Shown here: positions 52,061 through 61,638 of the stretch, piece after piece
Position numbering within the stretch: the stretch's first letter is position 1
Layout of the letters: every line of letters starts with the position of its first letter
Assembly (NCBI GenBank): GCA_024687165.1
Contig: JAILEY010000067.1
Span: 1-64,000 of the forward strand
Source: Treponema sp.
Lineage (GTDB): Bacteria > Spirochaetota > Spirochaetia > Treponematales > Treponemataceae
Direction: 5' to 3'
DNA length: 64,000 bases
The notes under the pieces: model-generated
The model's input: only the letters and a program-made list of their open reading frames with translations
What the model was told of the DNA's origin: nothing
The model's database searches: none
Position numbers and translations under genes: made by a program

Positions 52061-53350
52061 ATGAGTATAGAAAAATCTGTTTTAAAAAATAATGTTACAC
52101 TGATTACGCAGAGTGTTGAAAATTCAAAAGTTGCGACAATTGGTTTTTATTTTTCAGTCGGAAGCCGCTTTGAAAAAAAAGGTGAATATGGAATCAGCCA
52201 TTTTACAGAGCATATGCTTTTTAAAGGAACTGAAAAAAAATCAAATATTGAAATCTCAAGAATATTTGACAGAATGGGTGGAATTACAAATGCCTGGACT
52301 GAGCGGGAAAATATAAGTATCTGCTGTTCTGTTCCTGTAGAAAAAAAAGAAAACTTTTCTATTGCTCTTGAAACTATCTGCGATCTTTCCTGCAACTGTA
52401 ATTTTCCTGAAGAAGAATTTGAAAAAGAAAAGGGTGTTGTTGAAAATGAAATTTATTCTGTGGAAGATGACCCTGATGATTCTTCAATGGATGAGATTGC
52501 TCGCCGCATTTGGCCTAAGCAGGATATTTCACGGACAATCACTGGAACTGTAGAAGATGTTGAATCGATTACAAGAGAGCAGATGAAAGCATGGTATGAA
52601 AAATATTTTGTAAACGGCGAGCTTGTTGTAATTGTTGCAGGTAATTTTCAAAAGGATGTTCTTGTAAATCAGCTTGAAAAACTTCCTGTAAAAAAGCCTT
52701 CGGTTCAGTTTTTTAAGAACAGTCATTTCCCTCAAGCAGTTAACTGGCAGAGCGGGCATTCTGTTGTAAAGGCAAAATTTGGTCAGGAACAGATTTTTGC
52801 AGTTTTCCCGCTGGAGAAGCCTTTGTCTTATAAAGATTATCTTTGTCTTATGGTTTTTGATGCAGTTACCGGTGACAGCATGAGTTCCAGACTTTTTCTT
52901 GAGCTTAGGGAACATCTTGGGCTTTGTTATTCTGTCGGCAGTTTTTTTACGACTTATGAAAATGCTGGATTGTGGGCTGCTTATCTTGTCTGTGAAAAAA
53001 AGAATTCTGTTGAATCATGCAGAAGTCTTTTGAGGGAATTAAAAAATCTTGTTGAAAAAGAAATCTCTCAGGATGAAATTGATATTGCTGTTGAACGTAT
53101 TTCCGGGACTGAAATAATGAATGAAATCAATTCTGCTTTCTTAATGCGTCGTCTCTGGAATTTTTATTCGATGGGATTTGAACTGATGGATACTCAGGAA
53201 TTTATCAGCTCCTTACGTTCTATAAATAAAAATGATATAATCGAATTTGTAAAAAATCTTCTTTCGTTTGACAGAATGAATTTGGTTTTATACGGATCAA
53301 AAATTTCTATGAATGCAAGAAAAGAAATAAAGAAAAATTTAAGGAAATAA
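52061..53350 (+). CDS. M16-family zinc metallopeptidase
   Basis: 429 residues from ATG 52061 (12 earlier in-frame codons lie inside the promoter). The inverted zinc motif HFTEH (HxxEH) is followed ~75 residues later by the third ligand Glu in EKGVVENEIYSVEDDPDD. The N-terminal half is the active domain, and the C-terminal half the inactive partner domain (GLCYSVGSFFTTYENAGLW). The size fits the PqqL/mitochondrial-processing-peptidase-like single-unit type. No signal peptide, so probably cytoplasmic. dut lies four bases downstream, in the conserved peptidase-dut order seen in several bacteria. Confidence 0.93.
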   Translation: MSIEKSVLKNNVTLITQSVENSKVATIGFYFSVGSRFEKKGEYGISHFTEHMLFKGTEKKSNIEISRIFDRMGGITNAWTERENISICCSVPVEKKENFSIALETICDLSCNCNFPEEEFEKEKGVVENEIYSVEDDPDDSSMDEIARRIWPKQDISRTITGTVEDVESITREQMKAWYEKYFVNGELVVIVAGNFQKDVLVNQLEKLPVKKPSVQFFKNSHFPQAVNWQSGHSVVKAKFGQEQIFAVFPLEKPLSYKDYLCLMVFDAVTGDSMSSRLFLELREHLGLCYSVGSFFTTYENAGLWAAYLVCEKKNSVESCRSLLRELKNLVEKEISQDEIDIAVERISGTEIMNEINSAFLMRRLWNFYSMGFELMDTQEFISSLRSINKNDIIEFVKNLLSFDRMNLVLYGSKISMNARKEIKKNLRK

Positions 53351-53354
53351 TAAA

Positions 53355-53798
53355 ATGAATAAAATTGAAATTAAAGTTGTTGCAAAAGAAGGTGTTTCGA
53401 TTCCATGTTACAAAACTGCGGGTGCTGCAGGTGCTGATGTTTGTGCCTGTGTTGATTCTCCTGTTGTAATTAAAAAAGGTGAAAGAAAACTTATTCCAAC
53501 AGGTTTGTTTTTTGAAATCCCTGAAGGATACGAAATTCAGCTTAGACCAAGAAGCGGTCTTGCTCTTAAAAATGGAATTACTGTTCTTAATACTCCCGGA
53601 ACAATTGACAGCGATTACCGCGGGGAACTTATGGCTTTGCTTATAAATCTTGGAGATGAAGATTTTACAGTAAGCAACGGAGACAGAATTGCTCAGATTA
53701 TTGTGGCTCCTGTCACTCTTGGTGATTTTAAAGTTGTTGATAAACTTAGTGATACAGAACGTGGTGCCGGTGGTTACGGTAGTACAGGTACAAAATAA
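53355..53798 (+). CDS. dut: Deoxyuridine 5'-triphosphate nucleotidohydrolase
   Basis: 147 residues, trimeric dUTPase. The five motifs are visible: AGAAGADVCA, RPRSGLALKNG, NTPGTIDSDYRGEL, GDRIAQIIV and the C-terminal RGAGGYGSTG loop. It hydrolyses dUTP to dUMP, keeping uracil out of DNA and feeding dTMP synthesis. AAGGAAAT precedes the ATG. It lies four bases after the M16 peptidase gene and nine before lptF. Confidence 0.96.
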   Translation: MNKIEIKVVAKEGVSIPCYKTAGAAGADVCACVDSPVVIKKGERKLIPTGLFFEIPEGYEIQLRPRSGLALKNGITVLNTPGTIDSDYRGELMALLINLGDEDFTVSNGDRIAQIIVAPVTLGDFKVVDKLSDTERGAGGYGSTGTK

Positions 53799-53806
53799 GT
53801 TAGCAG

Positions 53807-55147
53807 ATGAGTTTTAATCTTTCTGATTTATTTGACAGAATTGATACTCTGCGGGTTGCGTTTTACAGACAGTATGTTTTTGCAATTTTATATTTTAAAA
53901 GGAAAATATATAAGCCTGTAAAAAACTATCAGTACAGAAAAAATTTTTACATTCTGATTTTCTGGATCGGGAAAAAAATATCCTGTAAAAAAATAGTTTC
54001 TTTTGCAGCCAGACAGATTTACAATCTGAAAAATGTCGGAAATCACATTTTGATAAAATATTTTTTTAGAGAACTTTTTCTTTATTTTCTTGTCTGCTTT
54101 GCTTTTTTCTTTGTTGTTTTTTTTGTTAATCAGATTCTTCTTCTTGCGGAAACAGTTTTAAAAAAAAGAGTTCCATTAGGCAGTGTACTTCTTTTAATCT
54201 GGTACAGTCTTCCTGCTGTAATTGCTCAGTCTGCACCGTTTGCAACTCTTGTAGGTTTTTTAATGTGTCTTGGTCGTCTTGTTACGGATAATGAATTTTT
54301 GATTTTCAGGGCAAGCGGACAGCGTTATTCTCTTATTCTTGCAATCGTACTTTCTGCGGGAGCTGCAATTGCTCTTTTCAGCTTTATAATGAACGATTAT
54401 TTTCTTCCTCTTGGAAATTTAAAATTTAACAAAATGAGAAATGAAATCATCGCAAGTAATCCTGCAATCGAACTTGAATCAAAATCTATTAAAAGACTTA
54501 ATGATGCAACTTTAATCCTCGGTGATGTTAAAAAAAATAAAGTCAGTGATCTTGTAATTTTTGATACGAAAGAAAAAAATAAGCAGCGTGTAATTATTTC
54601 AAAAGAGAGTGGTGTAAAAAAATCTAAAGATGATGGTGTTCTTATGAAGCTTACAATGAACAAGCCGCTCGTTCTTAGTTTTGAAAATAGCAATAAATTA
54701 ACTTACGATGTTCTTGAAAGTGACAGCATGAGTTTAAATGTTTTTGAAGAATCAATCATGGAAAAAAAATACGAGATTGAACCAAGAGAAATGACATCCT
54801 GGGATCTTGGAAAAGAAATAAAAAAACGAAAGAAAGATCCGAATATTGAAAAAAGAAAACTTAATTCTTACATTCTTGAATATAACAGAAAATTTTCAAT
54901 GCCGTTCGGGTCAATCTTTTTTGCTCTTCTTGCTTTACCTCTGGCTTTAATTTTTGGTAGAAAAGACGGACTTACTCTCGGATTGATTTTTGGAATTTTA
55001 ATTTCAGTATTGTACTGGGCCGCTTCTATTTTAGGTCAGATGTTCGGAATCAGGAGCGGATACAACGGATTCTGGATGATGTGGACTCCAAATTTTGTTT
55101 TAGGAGCAACCGGTATTCTTCTTTATCTGAGGTTAAGAAGAAAATGA
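53807..55147 (+). CDS. lptF: YjgP/YjgQ-family permease (LptF-like) with N-terminal extension
   Basis: 446 residues. The LptF/G fold begins near residue 80 (ILIKYFFRELFLYFLVCFAF) with further helices near 115-150 and 170-195, a periplasmic jellyroll-like domain (about 205-335), and C-terminal helices (MPFGSIFFALLALPLALIFG, ILISVLYWAASILG). These permeases with LptB drive export of lipopolysaccharide-like molecules. The first ~80 residues are an unusual basic, Tyr-rich extension (ILYFKRKIYKPVKNYQYRKN). A later start is possible. Treponemes often lack classical LPS, so the cargo may be another glycolipid. Confidence 0.85.
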   Translation: MSFNLSDLFDRIDTLRVAFYRQYVFAILYFKRKIYKPVKNYQYRKNFYILIFWIGKKISCKKIVSFAARQIYNLKNVGNHILIKYFFRELFLYFLVCFAFFFVVFFVNQILLLAETVLKKRVPLGSVLLLIWYSLPAVIAQSAPFATLVGFLMCLGRLVTDNEFLIFRASGQRYSLILAIVLSAGAAIALFSFIMNDYFLPLGNLKFNKMRNEIIASNPAIELESKSIKRLNDATLILGDVKKNKVSDLVIFDTKEKNKQRVIISKESGVKKSKDDGVLMKLTMNKPLVLSFENSNKLTYDVLESDSMSLNVFEESIMEKKYEIEPREMTSWDLGKEIKKRKKDPNIEKRKLNSYILEYNRKFSMPFGSIFFALLALPLALIFGRKDGLTLGLIFGILISVLYWAASILGQMFGIRSGYNGFWMMWTPNFVLGATGILLYLRLRRK

Positions 55148-56214
55148 AACTTGTATTCTATCTGCTTAAAAAATTTTTTCTTGTCTTTTTAGCTTCAATG
55201 CTTTTCTTTGTACTTGTTCTTTGTCTCACAGATTTACTTTTGAATATCTGGGGGTACATTTCGCGTAATGCACCTGCAAAAGTTATTTTGAAAATTTCTC
55301 TGTATTATGTTCCGAAAGCAGTCTGGTATTCGGTTCCTGTTGCTGTTCTTTTTGCTGTGTCGTATACACTCAGCAGCCTGTATTCAAGAAATGAACTTCT
55401 TGCAATATTTGCGTCAGGAATATCACTTTTAAGATTTTCATTCCCGCTTTTTATTGTTTCCATTCTGATGTCTTTTGGAATGTTTCTTTTTGAAGATAAG
55501 GTTGTAGTTCCAACTTATTCAAAAAAAGTTTCAATGCAAAAAGCATACATGAATATTTCGAATGCAAAAAACAGCGATAAAATCGTAATTATGGCAGAAG
55601 AGGGAAATATAATTTACAAGGCTGATTTTTACGATGACAACGTGAGACGCCTTTATTCTCTGTATGTTATGTTCCGTGATAAAAATAAAAATTTCCAGTC
55701 TCTTGTTTACGCTGATTCCGCATCCTGGCAGAATGATCACTGGATGCTTTCATCTCCTTTTGAATATAAAGTAAAAAATGATGAAGTCCTTCCTGTTCCT
55801 TTTGAAGCAGATCTTTCACTGCGTCTTGTTGAGCCTCCTGAGACCTTCAGAAATAATGTTATTTCAGTTGAAGAAGTAACTGCAAAAGAAGCTCGTGAAT
55901 ATATTGAGCATCTTGAAAAAGCGGGGCTCCCTTCTGCAGAAGCAAAATCGGTCTACTATAAAAAGTATTCGTTTCCGTTTGTTGTCTGCATTGTTGTTTT
56001 TCTTGCTGTAGGTTTAAGCGGAAAAACAAAAAAGAATATCCTGCTTGTGAGTCTTGCCAGCTGTGCATCTTCAGTTGTTCTTTTTTATATCACCCAGATG
56101 CTTACAATGCTTATGGCAAAATTTGGTGCTCTTCCGCCGCTTCTTGGTGCATGGTCGCCGGTTGTACTTTTTATATTTTTAAGCGGTGTCTTGTTACATT
56201 ATGCACGAACTTAG
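55144..56214 (+). CDS. lptG: YjgP/YjgQ-family permease (LptG-like)
   Basis: 356 residues from ATG 55144, whose ATGA overlaps the stop of lptF; the longer open frame upstream lies inside lptF. It has an N-terminal helix (VFYLLKKFFLVFLASMLFFV), two further helices, a periplasmic domain (about 140-250) and C-terminal helices (YSFPFVVCIVVFLAVGLSG, LLVSLASCASSVVLFYITQ). With LptF it would form the heterodimeric permease. LptB and LptC are not in the window. Confidence 0.87.
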   Translation: MKLVFYLLKKFFLVFLASMLFFVLVLCLTDLLLNIWGYISRNAPAKVILKISLYYVPKAVWYSVPVAVLFAVSYTLSSLYSRNELLAIFASGISLLRFSFPLFIVSILMSFGMFLFEDKVVVPTYSKKVSMQKAYMNISNAKNSDKIVIMAEEGNIIYKADFYDDNVRRLYSLYVMFRDKNKNFQSLVYADSASWQNDHWMLSSPFEYKVKNDEVLPVPFEADLSLRLVEPPETFRNNVISVEEVTAKEAREYIEHLEKAGLPSAEAKSVYYKKYSFPFVVCIVVFLAVGLSGKTKKNILLVSLASCASSVVLFYITQMLTMLMAKFGALPPLLGAWSPVVLFIFLSGVLLHYART

Positions 56215-56216
56215 TT

Positions 56217-56222
56217 TATAAT
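56217..56222 (+). promoter_or_regulatory. -10 hexamer upstream of tgt
   Basis: A perfect TATAAT 25 bases before the tgt ATG, overlapping the end of lptG (stop 56214). No convincing -35. AGGAATAAT gives the ribosome site. Confidence 0.4.
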
Positions 56223-56247
56223 ATGAAAAAAATATTGCAGGAATAAT

Positions 56248-57384
56248 ATGATAGAAAAAATTTTTGACATAAATCATAAGGATGAAAAATCAAAAGCAAG
56301 AAATGGAGTTCTTCATTTGCCGCATGGTGATGTTCAGACTCCTGTGTTTATGCCCGTTGGAACAAAAGGTACAGTTAAAGCTCTTACAAAGGATGATCTT
56401 GAAGAAATCGGATTTGAGATTATTCTTGCAAATACGTATCACATGTATCTTCGTCCGGGTGCTGATATTGTTGATGAAGGTGGCGGTCTTCACGGATTTA
56501 CAAAATGGAACAGAAACTTTTTAACTGATTCCGGCGGATTTCAGGTCTGGTCTCTTTCAAAGCTCAGGAAGATTAAAGAAGAAGGTGTTGAATTTAGAAG
56601 TGACATCGACGGCAGTAAGCATTTTTTTACTCCGGAAAATGTTGTGCAGACTCAGGTGAAATTAAACAGTGATATTCAGATGCAGCTTGATGTCTGTTCA
56701 GGATATGGTGTTGAAAAAAAAGAAGCTGTGACTGCATTGCGTCTTTCAAGTGAGTGGGCTGTAAGGGCAATCAAAGAATGGAATGTTCAGCGGGAAAAAG
56801 GTTATAAAGGAATTCTCTTCCCAATTGTTCAGGGGAATTTTTTTGATGATTTAAGAAAACAGAGTGCAGAATTTGTTTCATCCCTTGAAACTCCGGGTCT
56901 TGCAATCGGCGGTTTGAGTGTAGGGGAACCTGCTGAAATTTTTGCGGAAAAGCTTCAGTATACAGTTCAGTTTCTTCCGGAAGATAAACCACGCTATGTA
57001 ATGGGAATCGGAACTCCTGAATATATTCTTGAAGCTGTTTCAAACGGAATCGATATGTTTGACTGTGTTGCACCTACAAGAGTTGCGCGGCATGGACTTT
57101 ATTTTAATAAAAAAGGAATGCTTTCAATCAAACAGAAACGTTTTGAACGTGATTTTTCGCCAATAGACAATACCTGTAACTGTAAAGTCTGCAGAACGTA
57201 TTCTCGTGCATATTTGCGCCATATTTTCCGTGAACAGGAAATTCTTTCAAGTATGCTTGCAACTTATCACAATCTTTATTTCCTTCACAATATGATGAAA
57301 GAAATCAGGCTTGCAATTTCGGAAAACAGGTTTGAAGAATATAGAAAAGAATTTCTCCAGAATTTTCATTCAAATGAACTGTAA
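56248..57384 (+). CDS. tgt: tRNA-guanine transglycosylase (queuine insertion)
   Basis: 378 residues. It swaps guanine-34 for preQ1 in GUN-anticodon tRNAs. Visible motifs are DSGGFQVWSLSKLRKIKEEGV with the active-site Asp, GGLSVGEP, the nucleophile region FDCVAPTRVARHG and the zinc site CNCKVCRTYSRAYLRHI (CxCxxC and His). AGGAATAAT precedes the ATG. It lies 33 bases after lptG and probably has its own -10 at 56217. Confidence 0.96.
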   Translation: MIEKIFDINHKDEKSKARNGVLHLPHGDVQTPVFMPVGTKGTVKALTKDDLEEIGFEIILANTYHMYLRPGADIVDEGGGLHGFTKWNRNFLTDSGGFQVWSLSKLRKIKEEGVEFRSDIDGSKHFFTPENVVQTQVKLNSDIQMQLDVCSGYGVEKKEAVTALRLSSEWAVRAIKEWNVQREKGYKGILFPIVQGNFFDDLRKQSAEFVSSLETPGLAIGGLSVGEPAEIFAEKLQYTVQFLPEDKPRYVMGIGTPEYILEAVSNGIDMFDCVAPTRVARHGLYFNKKGMLSIKQKRFERDFSPIDNTCNCKVCRTYSRAYLRHIFREQEILSSMLATYHNLYFLHNMMKEIRLAISENRFEEYRKEFLQNFHSNEL

Positions 57385-57440
57385 CATTTATGCCGATAAT
57401 TATTTTAAATGATATTGAGAATATTTTTTAAGGATTTAAT

Positions 57441-59012
57441 ATGAAGAAATTGATTTTGACATTTTCAGCTTTAGTCTTATTGTCTTCTGCTTTATTCGCG
57501 GATCCATCGGATTCTGAAAAAAAAGACAATAAAGATTCTGTTTATAAATATACAAAAGAAAAAATCGTTCCTTCAAAAGTTCGTCCTTCTCAGAAATCTT
57601 CTGATAAAACCTATGAAGATAAATCTGAAAATTATAAAGAAGAATGTTCTGATACATTTAAGTATGGGCTTGAGGGTCAGATCTCAGAGCTCCTTGATGA
57701 ACTTACAAAAAATGAAGACACTCGTTTCGTAGATGAAATTTATGATCTTTTTTATGAAACGAAAGATATGAATATCAGAATTAAGATTTTTGGATATTTT
57801 ACGAAGCTCAAGGATCCGTGTCTTAAAGATTATGTTTGTGAAGTTATAAATGATCCTTATGATCACCGCACAGATCTGGTTGATGCATGTTTTAAGTATG
57901 CTGCAGATACAAAAGTTGTTGAAGCAGTTCCCGGCCTTGTTGATCTTGTAGATAAAGAAGAAGACGGATATTTTAACGGTGCACTTTCTGCTTTGGGAGA
58001 ACTCGGCGGAAGTGATGAAGCACAGTTCCTTGCAGAATATCTTGATCGTGATGATCTTTCTGTAAGTCAGAGACAGTCTTTGATGCGTGTTCTTGGAAGA
58101 ATTAAAGCTGTTGAAACATGGGATAAGCTTGCGGAAATTGCACAGAATGAAGATGAAAATACCTTTGTCCGAATGTATGCCGCTGAAGCAATTGGTGCAA
58201 TGGAAAAGCCTGAAAGTGAAGAAATTCTTCTTAAACTTTTTGAAACAAATGATTCAAATTTCCGCGGTTATATTCTTAAGGGACTTTCTCATTTTGATAC
58301 AGAACAATCTAAAAAACTGATAATTCAGGCTTTGAGAGATAATCAGTATAAGGTGCGTCTTGAGGCAATCAATTGTGTTGAAGAAAAAGAAATGAAGGAT
58401 GCTGTTCCATATTTGATTTACCGCTGTAAGGATAAAAGTGAAGAAAAAGTTGTTAAAGAAAAGTGTTACAAGACTATTGCAAAATTCAATACTTCAGAAG
58501 GAAATGAATATCTTGTAAGCCTCATTACAGATAAGAAAACAGGTGATGGCGTAAAAGCAAAAGTTGCCGCTGCTCTTTTGGAATATGATAATGCAGGTAC
58601 AAAAGAAATAATCGAGCTTGCTAAATCTACAATGGAAAAAGATGCTCAGAAATCTTTGCGCTATGCACTTGGAAAAGAATTTGCAAAATACGGAAGAAGC
58701 AGCTACTGTGAAATCTGTGAGGTTTATCTTGATCACGCGGATGTTGCAACTCAGGGTACAGGACTTGATATCTGGGCAAAGGGACATTATTCAAGTCTTT
58801 CTGATAAAGTTAATAAGATTGCTCAGGATGCTCTTGAGGATGAAACTGAAGAAGAGTCTGAAAAAAATAAAAAGCGCATAAATCCAAAAAAGAGAAATGC
58901 TAATGCAAATAAAGCTAAAAAAATTCTTGAAGCCGCAGGTTATTCTGTTTCACGTGTTGCAGAAAAAGAAACACCGGCCCCTGCAGTTGATGCGGTAACC
59001 GGTGCTCAATAA
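57441..59012 (+). CDS. Exported HEAT-repeat protein
   Basis: 523 residues. The signal peptide (MKKLILTFSALVLLSSALFA) sends it across the inner membrane. After a Lys/Asp/Ser-rich stretch (20-70), residues ~75-450 are HEAT/PBS-lyase-type helical repeats of ~30 residues (VEAVPGLVDLVDKEEDGYFN, DEAQFLAEYLDRDDLSV, KAVETWDKLAEIAQNEDEN, FVRMYAAEAIGAMEKPESE). The C terminus is basic and Asn-rich, then Ala/Pro-rich. HEAT arrays form protein-binding solenoids; here probably periplasmic scaffolding. AAGGATTTAAT precedes the ATG. Convergent with the helicase gene downstream. Confidence 0.82.
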   Translation: MKKLILTFSALVLLSSALFADPSDSEKKDNKDSVYKYTKEKIVPSKVRPSQKSSDKTYEDKSENYKEECSDTFKYGLEGQISELLDELTKNEDTRFVDEIYDLFYETKDMNIRIKIFGYFTKLKDPCLKDYVCEVINDPYDHRTDLVDACFKYAADTKVVEAVPGLVDLVDKEEDGYFNGALSALGELGGSDEAQFLAEYLDRDDLSVSQRQSLMRVLGRIKAVETWDKLAEIAQNEDENTFVRMYAAEAIGAMEKPESEEILLKLFETNDSNFRGYILKGLSHFDTEQSKKLIIQALRDNQYKVRLEAINCVEEKEMKDAVPYLIYRCKDKSEEKVVKEKCYKTIAKFNTSEGNEYLVSLITDKKTGDGVKAKVAAALLEYDNAGTKEIIELAKSTMEKDAQKSLRYALGKEFAKYGRSSYCEICEVYLDHADVATQGTGLDIWAKGHYSSLSDKVNKIAQDALEDETEEESEKNKKRINPKKRNANANKAKKILEAAGYSVSRVAEKETPAPAVDAVTGAQ

Positions 59013-59034
59013 TTTTATAATCAGTTTTTAAGCA

Positions 59035-61638
59035 TTATTCGTACATACTGTTTAACTGTCTGTACATAATATTTATCTGTTCTTTCTGGGCTTCATTCAG
59101 ATTCAGTGTATTCGCATCATCTATGAGTTTTTCAAGTGATGCAAGGCTTTCGTTGAGTGCAGTTGCAAATCCTCTTGAAACCTTAAACCAGTATGTTCCG
59201 TTTCCGTCTGTAAAAAGACATACAAATCCATATTCTTTTGAAGAACGTTTTGCTTCTGTAACGCGCATTATGCAGTCGAGGCATCTTGTAAGACCGGTTA
59301 CGTTCGTGTCGCCTTCAAAAATATTTATGTTCATCTTTCTAGGCCATTTGTTTTCTTCAAGCGGATCAAGATTCAAAAGCTTTGATGATTTCATGATGAT
59401 TTCCATCTTTTCTCCGTCAAAGAGTTTGTATCCTTTTTTGTATGTAATGGTTCCGCGAAGCCCCGCAATCTGTGCAAGAAGATTTTCATTTTTTTCTGCC
59501 ATGATTGCAGTTTTAAATTCATGCCATGGAAGCTGAACTGTTTTTTTACCTTTAATTTTGCTGATAAAGAATGTTGTTCCACCGATACAGATAGAATCTC
59601 CTTCCTGCTCTTTATCATCTTTACCTTTCTTTTTCTTTTTTGAATCGTCTTTTCCAACTTTTTTGTTATCTTCGCTGAAAGTTGTTCCTCTGTATTCAAG
59701 ATTTCCTGTAAGGCTTTTCCCTTTGTCACTTCTTACTGTAGAAAGCTGACGTTCAAGGTTTGGATCTATTTTGGAAAGAATTGCTTTGGTAAGCGGAGAA
59801 ACGCTCATTGCAAACATTCTGGATGTTCTTACGATTTCACCTGCAACAATGTAAAGCGGATTTACTTTAAACATGTTAGATCCAGGGTGAATTGAAATTC
59901 TGTCCTGTGTAAGGCTTCTGTAATTTTCACGTCCGTCGCGGATGCAGACAAATTGAATCATTCCGCTTGAAATACAGCAGAGATAGTTGTCCATGCTGCC
60001 GCCGCCTGTTATTGGAAGCTGCATTCTGTTTCCGACGATTTCTTCAAGCTGTTCTTTTATGTTTAAAATTTCAGCCATTACTTTTTCATCAAGATAATTG
60101 TTTTTGCAGAACTGAGCTTTATCTTTCATGCTCATGTATGTTCTGAAGAGCTTTACGTAAGAAACAAAGTCTCCCTGAATATCGCGGAATGCATGATGAG
60201 CTGCACGTGCATCCATTTCTTCCCCGACTGGAAGAACAAATGGCGACTGTGTGCTCAAATAAGATGCTGCAATAATAACTTCTTCAAGTACATCAGGATA
60301 ACGCATTATGCTTTCAACAATAATTCTTGAGATTCGCGGTTCAAGCGGGAATTCAACCATCATCTTTCCGATTGAACTGAGTGAGCCGTCTTTTTCAAGT
60401 GCACCAATCATGTTCAGTGTGTTTACTGCTCCTACAAGTCCTTCGTGCTGCGGTGGTGAAATAAAATCAAAACTTTCAAAATCTGTGATTCCAAGTTCCG
60501 CCATTCTTAAAACAACTTCACTTAAATCTGTTCTGTAAATTTCTTCAGTTGTGTATTCCTGTCTTGTGTCAAAATCCTTGCGAGAAAAAAGACGGTAACA
60601 TGTACCTTCGCAAACTCGTCCTGCTCGCCCACGACGCTGATTGCAGCTTGCTCTTGAAACCGGAGTTTCATTGAGGCTTGAAGTAAATGTACGCGGACTA
60701 TAGAAATTCAGTTTTGCAAGACCAGAGTCGATGACTGTTGTAATTCCGTTGATTGTAACTGATGTTTCTGCAATGTTCGTACTTATTACAACTTTCTTTT
60801 TCCCAAACGGTGCACTGTCAAAAACTTTTTCCTGTTCTTCTTTCGGTAGTCGGCCGTATAAAGGAACAATGTGAATTTTATTTTTGAACGGAGCGTTGTA
60901 AAGTCGCTGCATACAGTCCTTGATGATTTTTTCGCCCGGAAGAAATATAAGAATATCTCCGTTTTCTTTATTATCAAGAACGCGGTCAACTGTAGTTTCA
61001 ATTTTTTCAAGAAGAGCTTCACAGCCTGTTTCTGTTGTAGTTGTTGCTGCAATTGCAGGAGGATCATAAATCATCGTTACAGGGAAAGTCTGTGTTTCAA
61101 TATTTACGATAGGGCAGCCGCCAAAGTATGCACTGAAGCTTTCTGCATTCATTGTTGCCGAACTTACAATCACTTTAAAATCTTTTCTGACTGTAAGAAC
61201 ACGTTTTAAAAGACCGAGTACAAAATCAATATTTAAACTTCGCTCGTGAGCTTCATCAACCATGATTACAGAATATTTGCTCATGTAAGGATCAAGCTTC
61301 ATTTCCTGTAGCAGAATTCCGTCAGTCATGATTTTGATTTTTGTTGTGTAATCTGTCTTGTCTTCAAAACGCATCTTGTAGCCGACAAGACCTGGATATT
61401 TAGTTTTAAGCTGCTTTGAGATGAATTCACTTACGCTTAATGCTGCGATTCTTCTAGGCTGTGTAACTGCAATTACTCCTTTTTCGCTGTATCCTGCTTC
61501 GTGAAGAATAACCGGGAGCTGTGTTGTTTTTCCTGAGCCTGTTGGACTTTGAACTACAATAACCTGATTTTCGCTCAGTGCTTTTAGAATTACATCTTTC
61601 TGTTCATATACTGGTAATTTTTTGTAATCTATTGCCAT
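59035..61638 (-). CDS. hrpA: DEAH-box RNA helicase, HrpA-like
   Basis: 867 residues. The motifs are SPTGSGKTTQLPVILHEAG (I), TQPRRIAA (Ia), DEAHERS (II), SSATMNAE (III), STNIAETSVTINGI (V) and QRRGRAGR (VI), followed by the winged-helix/ratchet (HA2-like) region. Residues ~655-685 are a Lys/Asp/Glu-rich linker (KKKKKGKDDKEQEGD), and the C-terminal ~180 residues differ from E. coli HrpA (1300 residues, with an OB and DUF3418 part). It probably remodels RNA or ribosomes. The start overlaps the end of the CapA-like gene by 10 bases, so both form one minus-strand operon. Confidence 0.92.
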   Translation of the reverse strand: MAIDYKKLPVYEQKDVILKALSENQVIVVQSPTGSGKTTQLPVILHEAGYSEKGVIAVTQPRRIAALSVSEFISKQLKTKYPGLVGYKMRFEDKTDYTTKIKIMTDGILLQEMKLDPYMSKYSVIMVDEAHERSLNIDFVLGLLKRVLTVRKDFKVIVSSATMNAESFSAYFGGCPIVNIETQTFPVTMIYDPPAIAATTTTETGCEALLEKIETTVDRVLDNKENGDILIFLPGEKIIKDCMQRLYNAPFKNKIHIVPLYGRLPKEEQEKVFDSAPFGKKKVVISTNIAETSVTINGITTVIDSGLAKLNFYSPRTFTSSLNETPVSRASCNQRRGRAGRVCEGTCYRLFSRKDFDTRQEYTTEEIYRTDLSEVVLRMAELGITDFESFDFISPPQHEGLVGAVNTLNMIGALEKDGSLSSIGKMMVEFPLEPRISRIIVESIMRYPDVLEEVIIAASYLSTQSPFVLPVGEEMDARAAHHAFRDIQGDFVSYVKLFRTYMSMKDKAQFCKNNYLDEKVMAEILNIKEQLEEIVGNRMQLPITGGGSMDNYLCCISSGMIQFVCIRDGRENYRSLTQDRISIHPGSNMFKVNPLYIVAGEIVRTSRMFAMSVSPLTKAILSKIDPNLERQLSTVRSDKGKSLTGNLEYRGTTFSEDNKKVGKDDSKKKKKGKDDKEQEGDSICIGGTTFFISKIKGKKTVQLPWHEFKTAIMAEKNENLLAQIAGLRGTITYKKGYKLFDGEKMEIIMKSSKLLNLDPLEENKWPRKMNINIFEGDTNVTGLTRCLDCIMRVTEAKRSSKEYGFVCLFTDGNGTYWFKVSRGFATALNESLASLEKLIDDANTLNLNEAQKEQINIMYRQLNSMYE

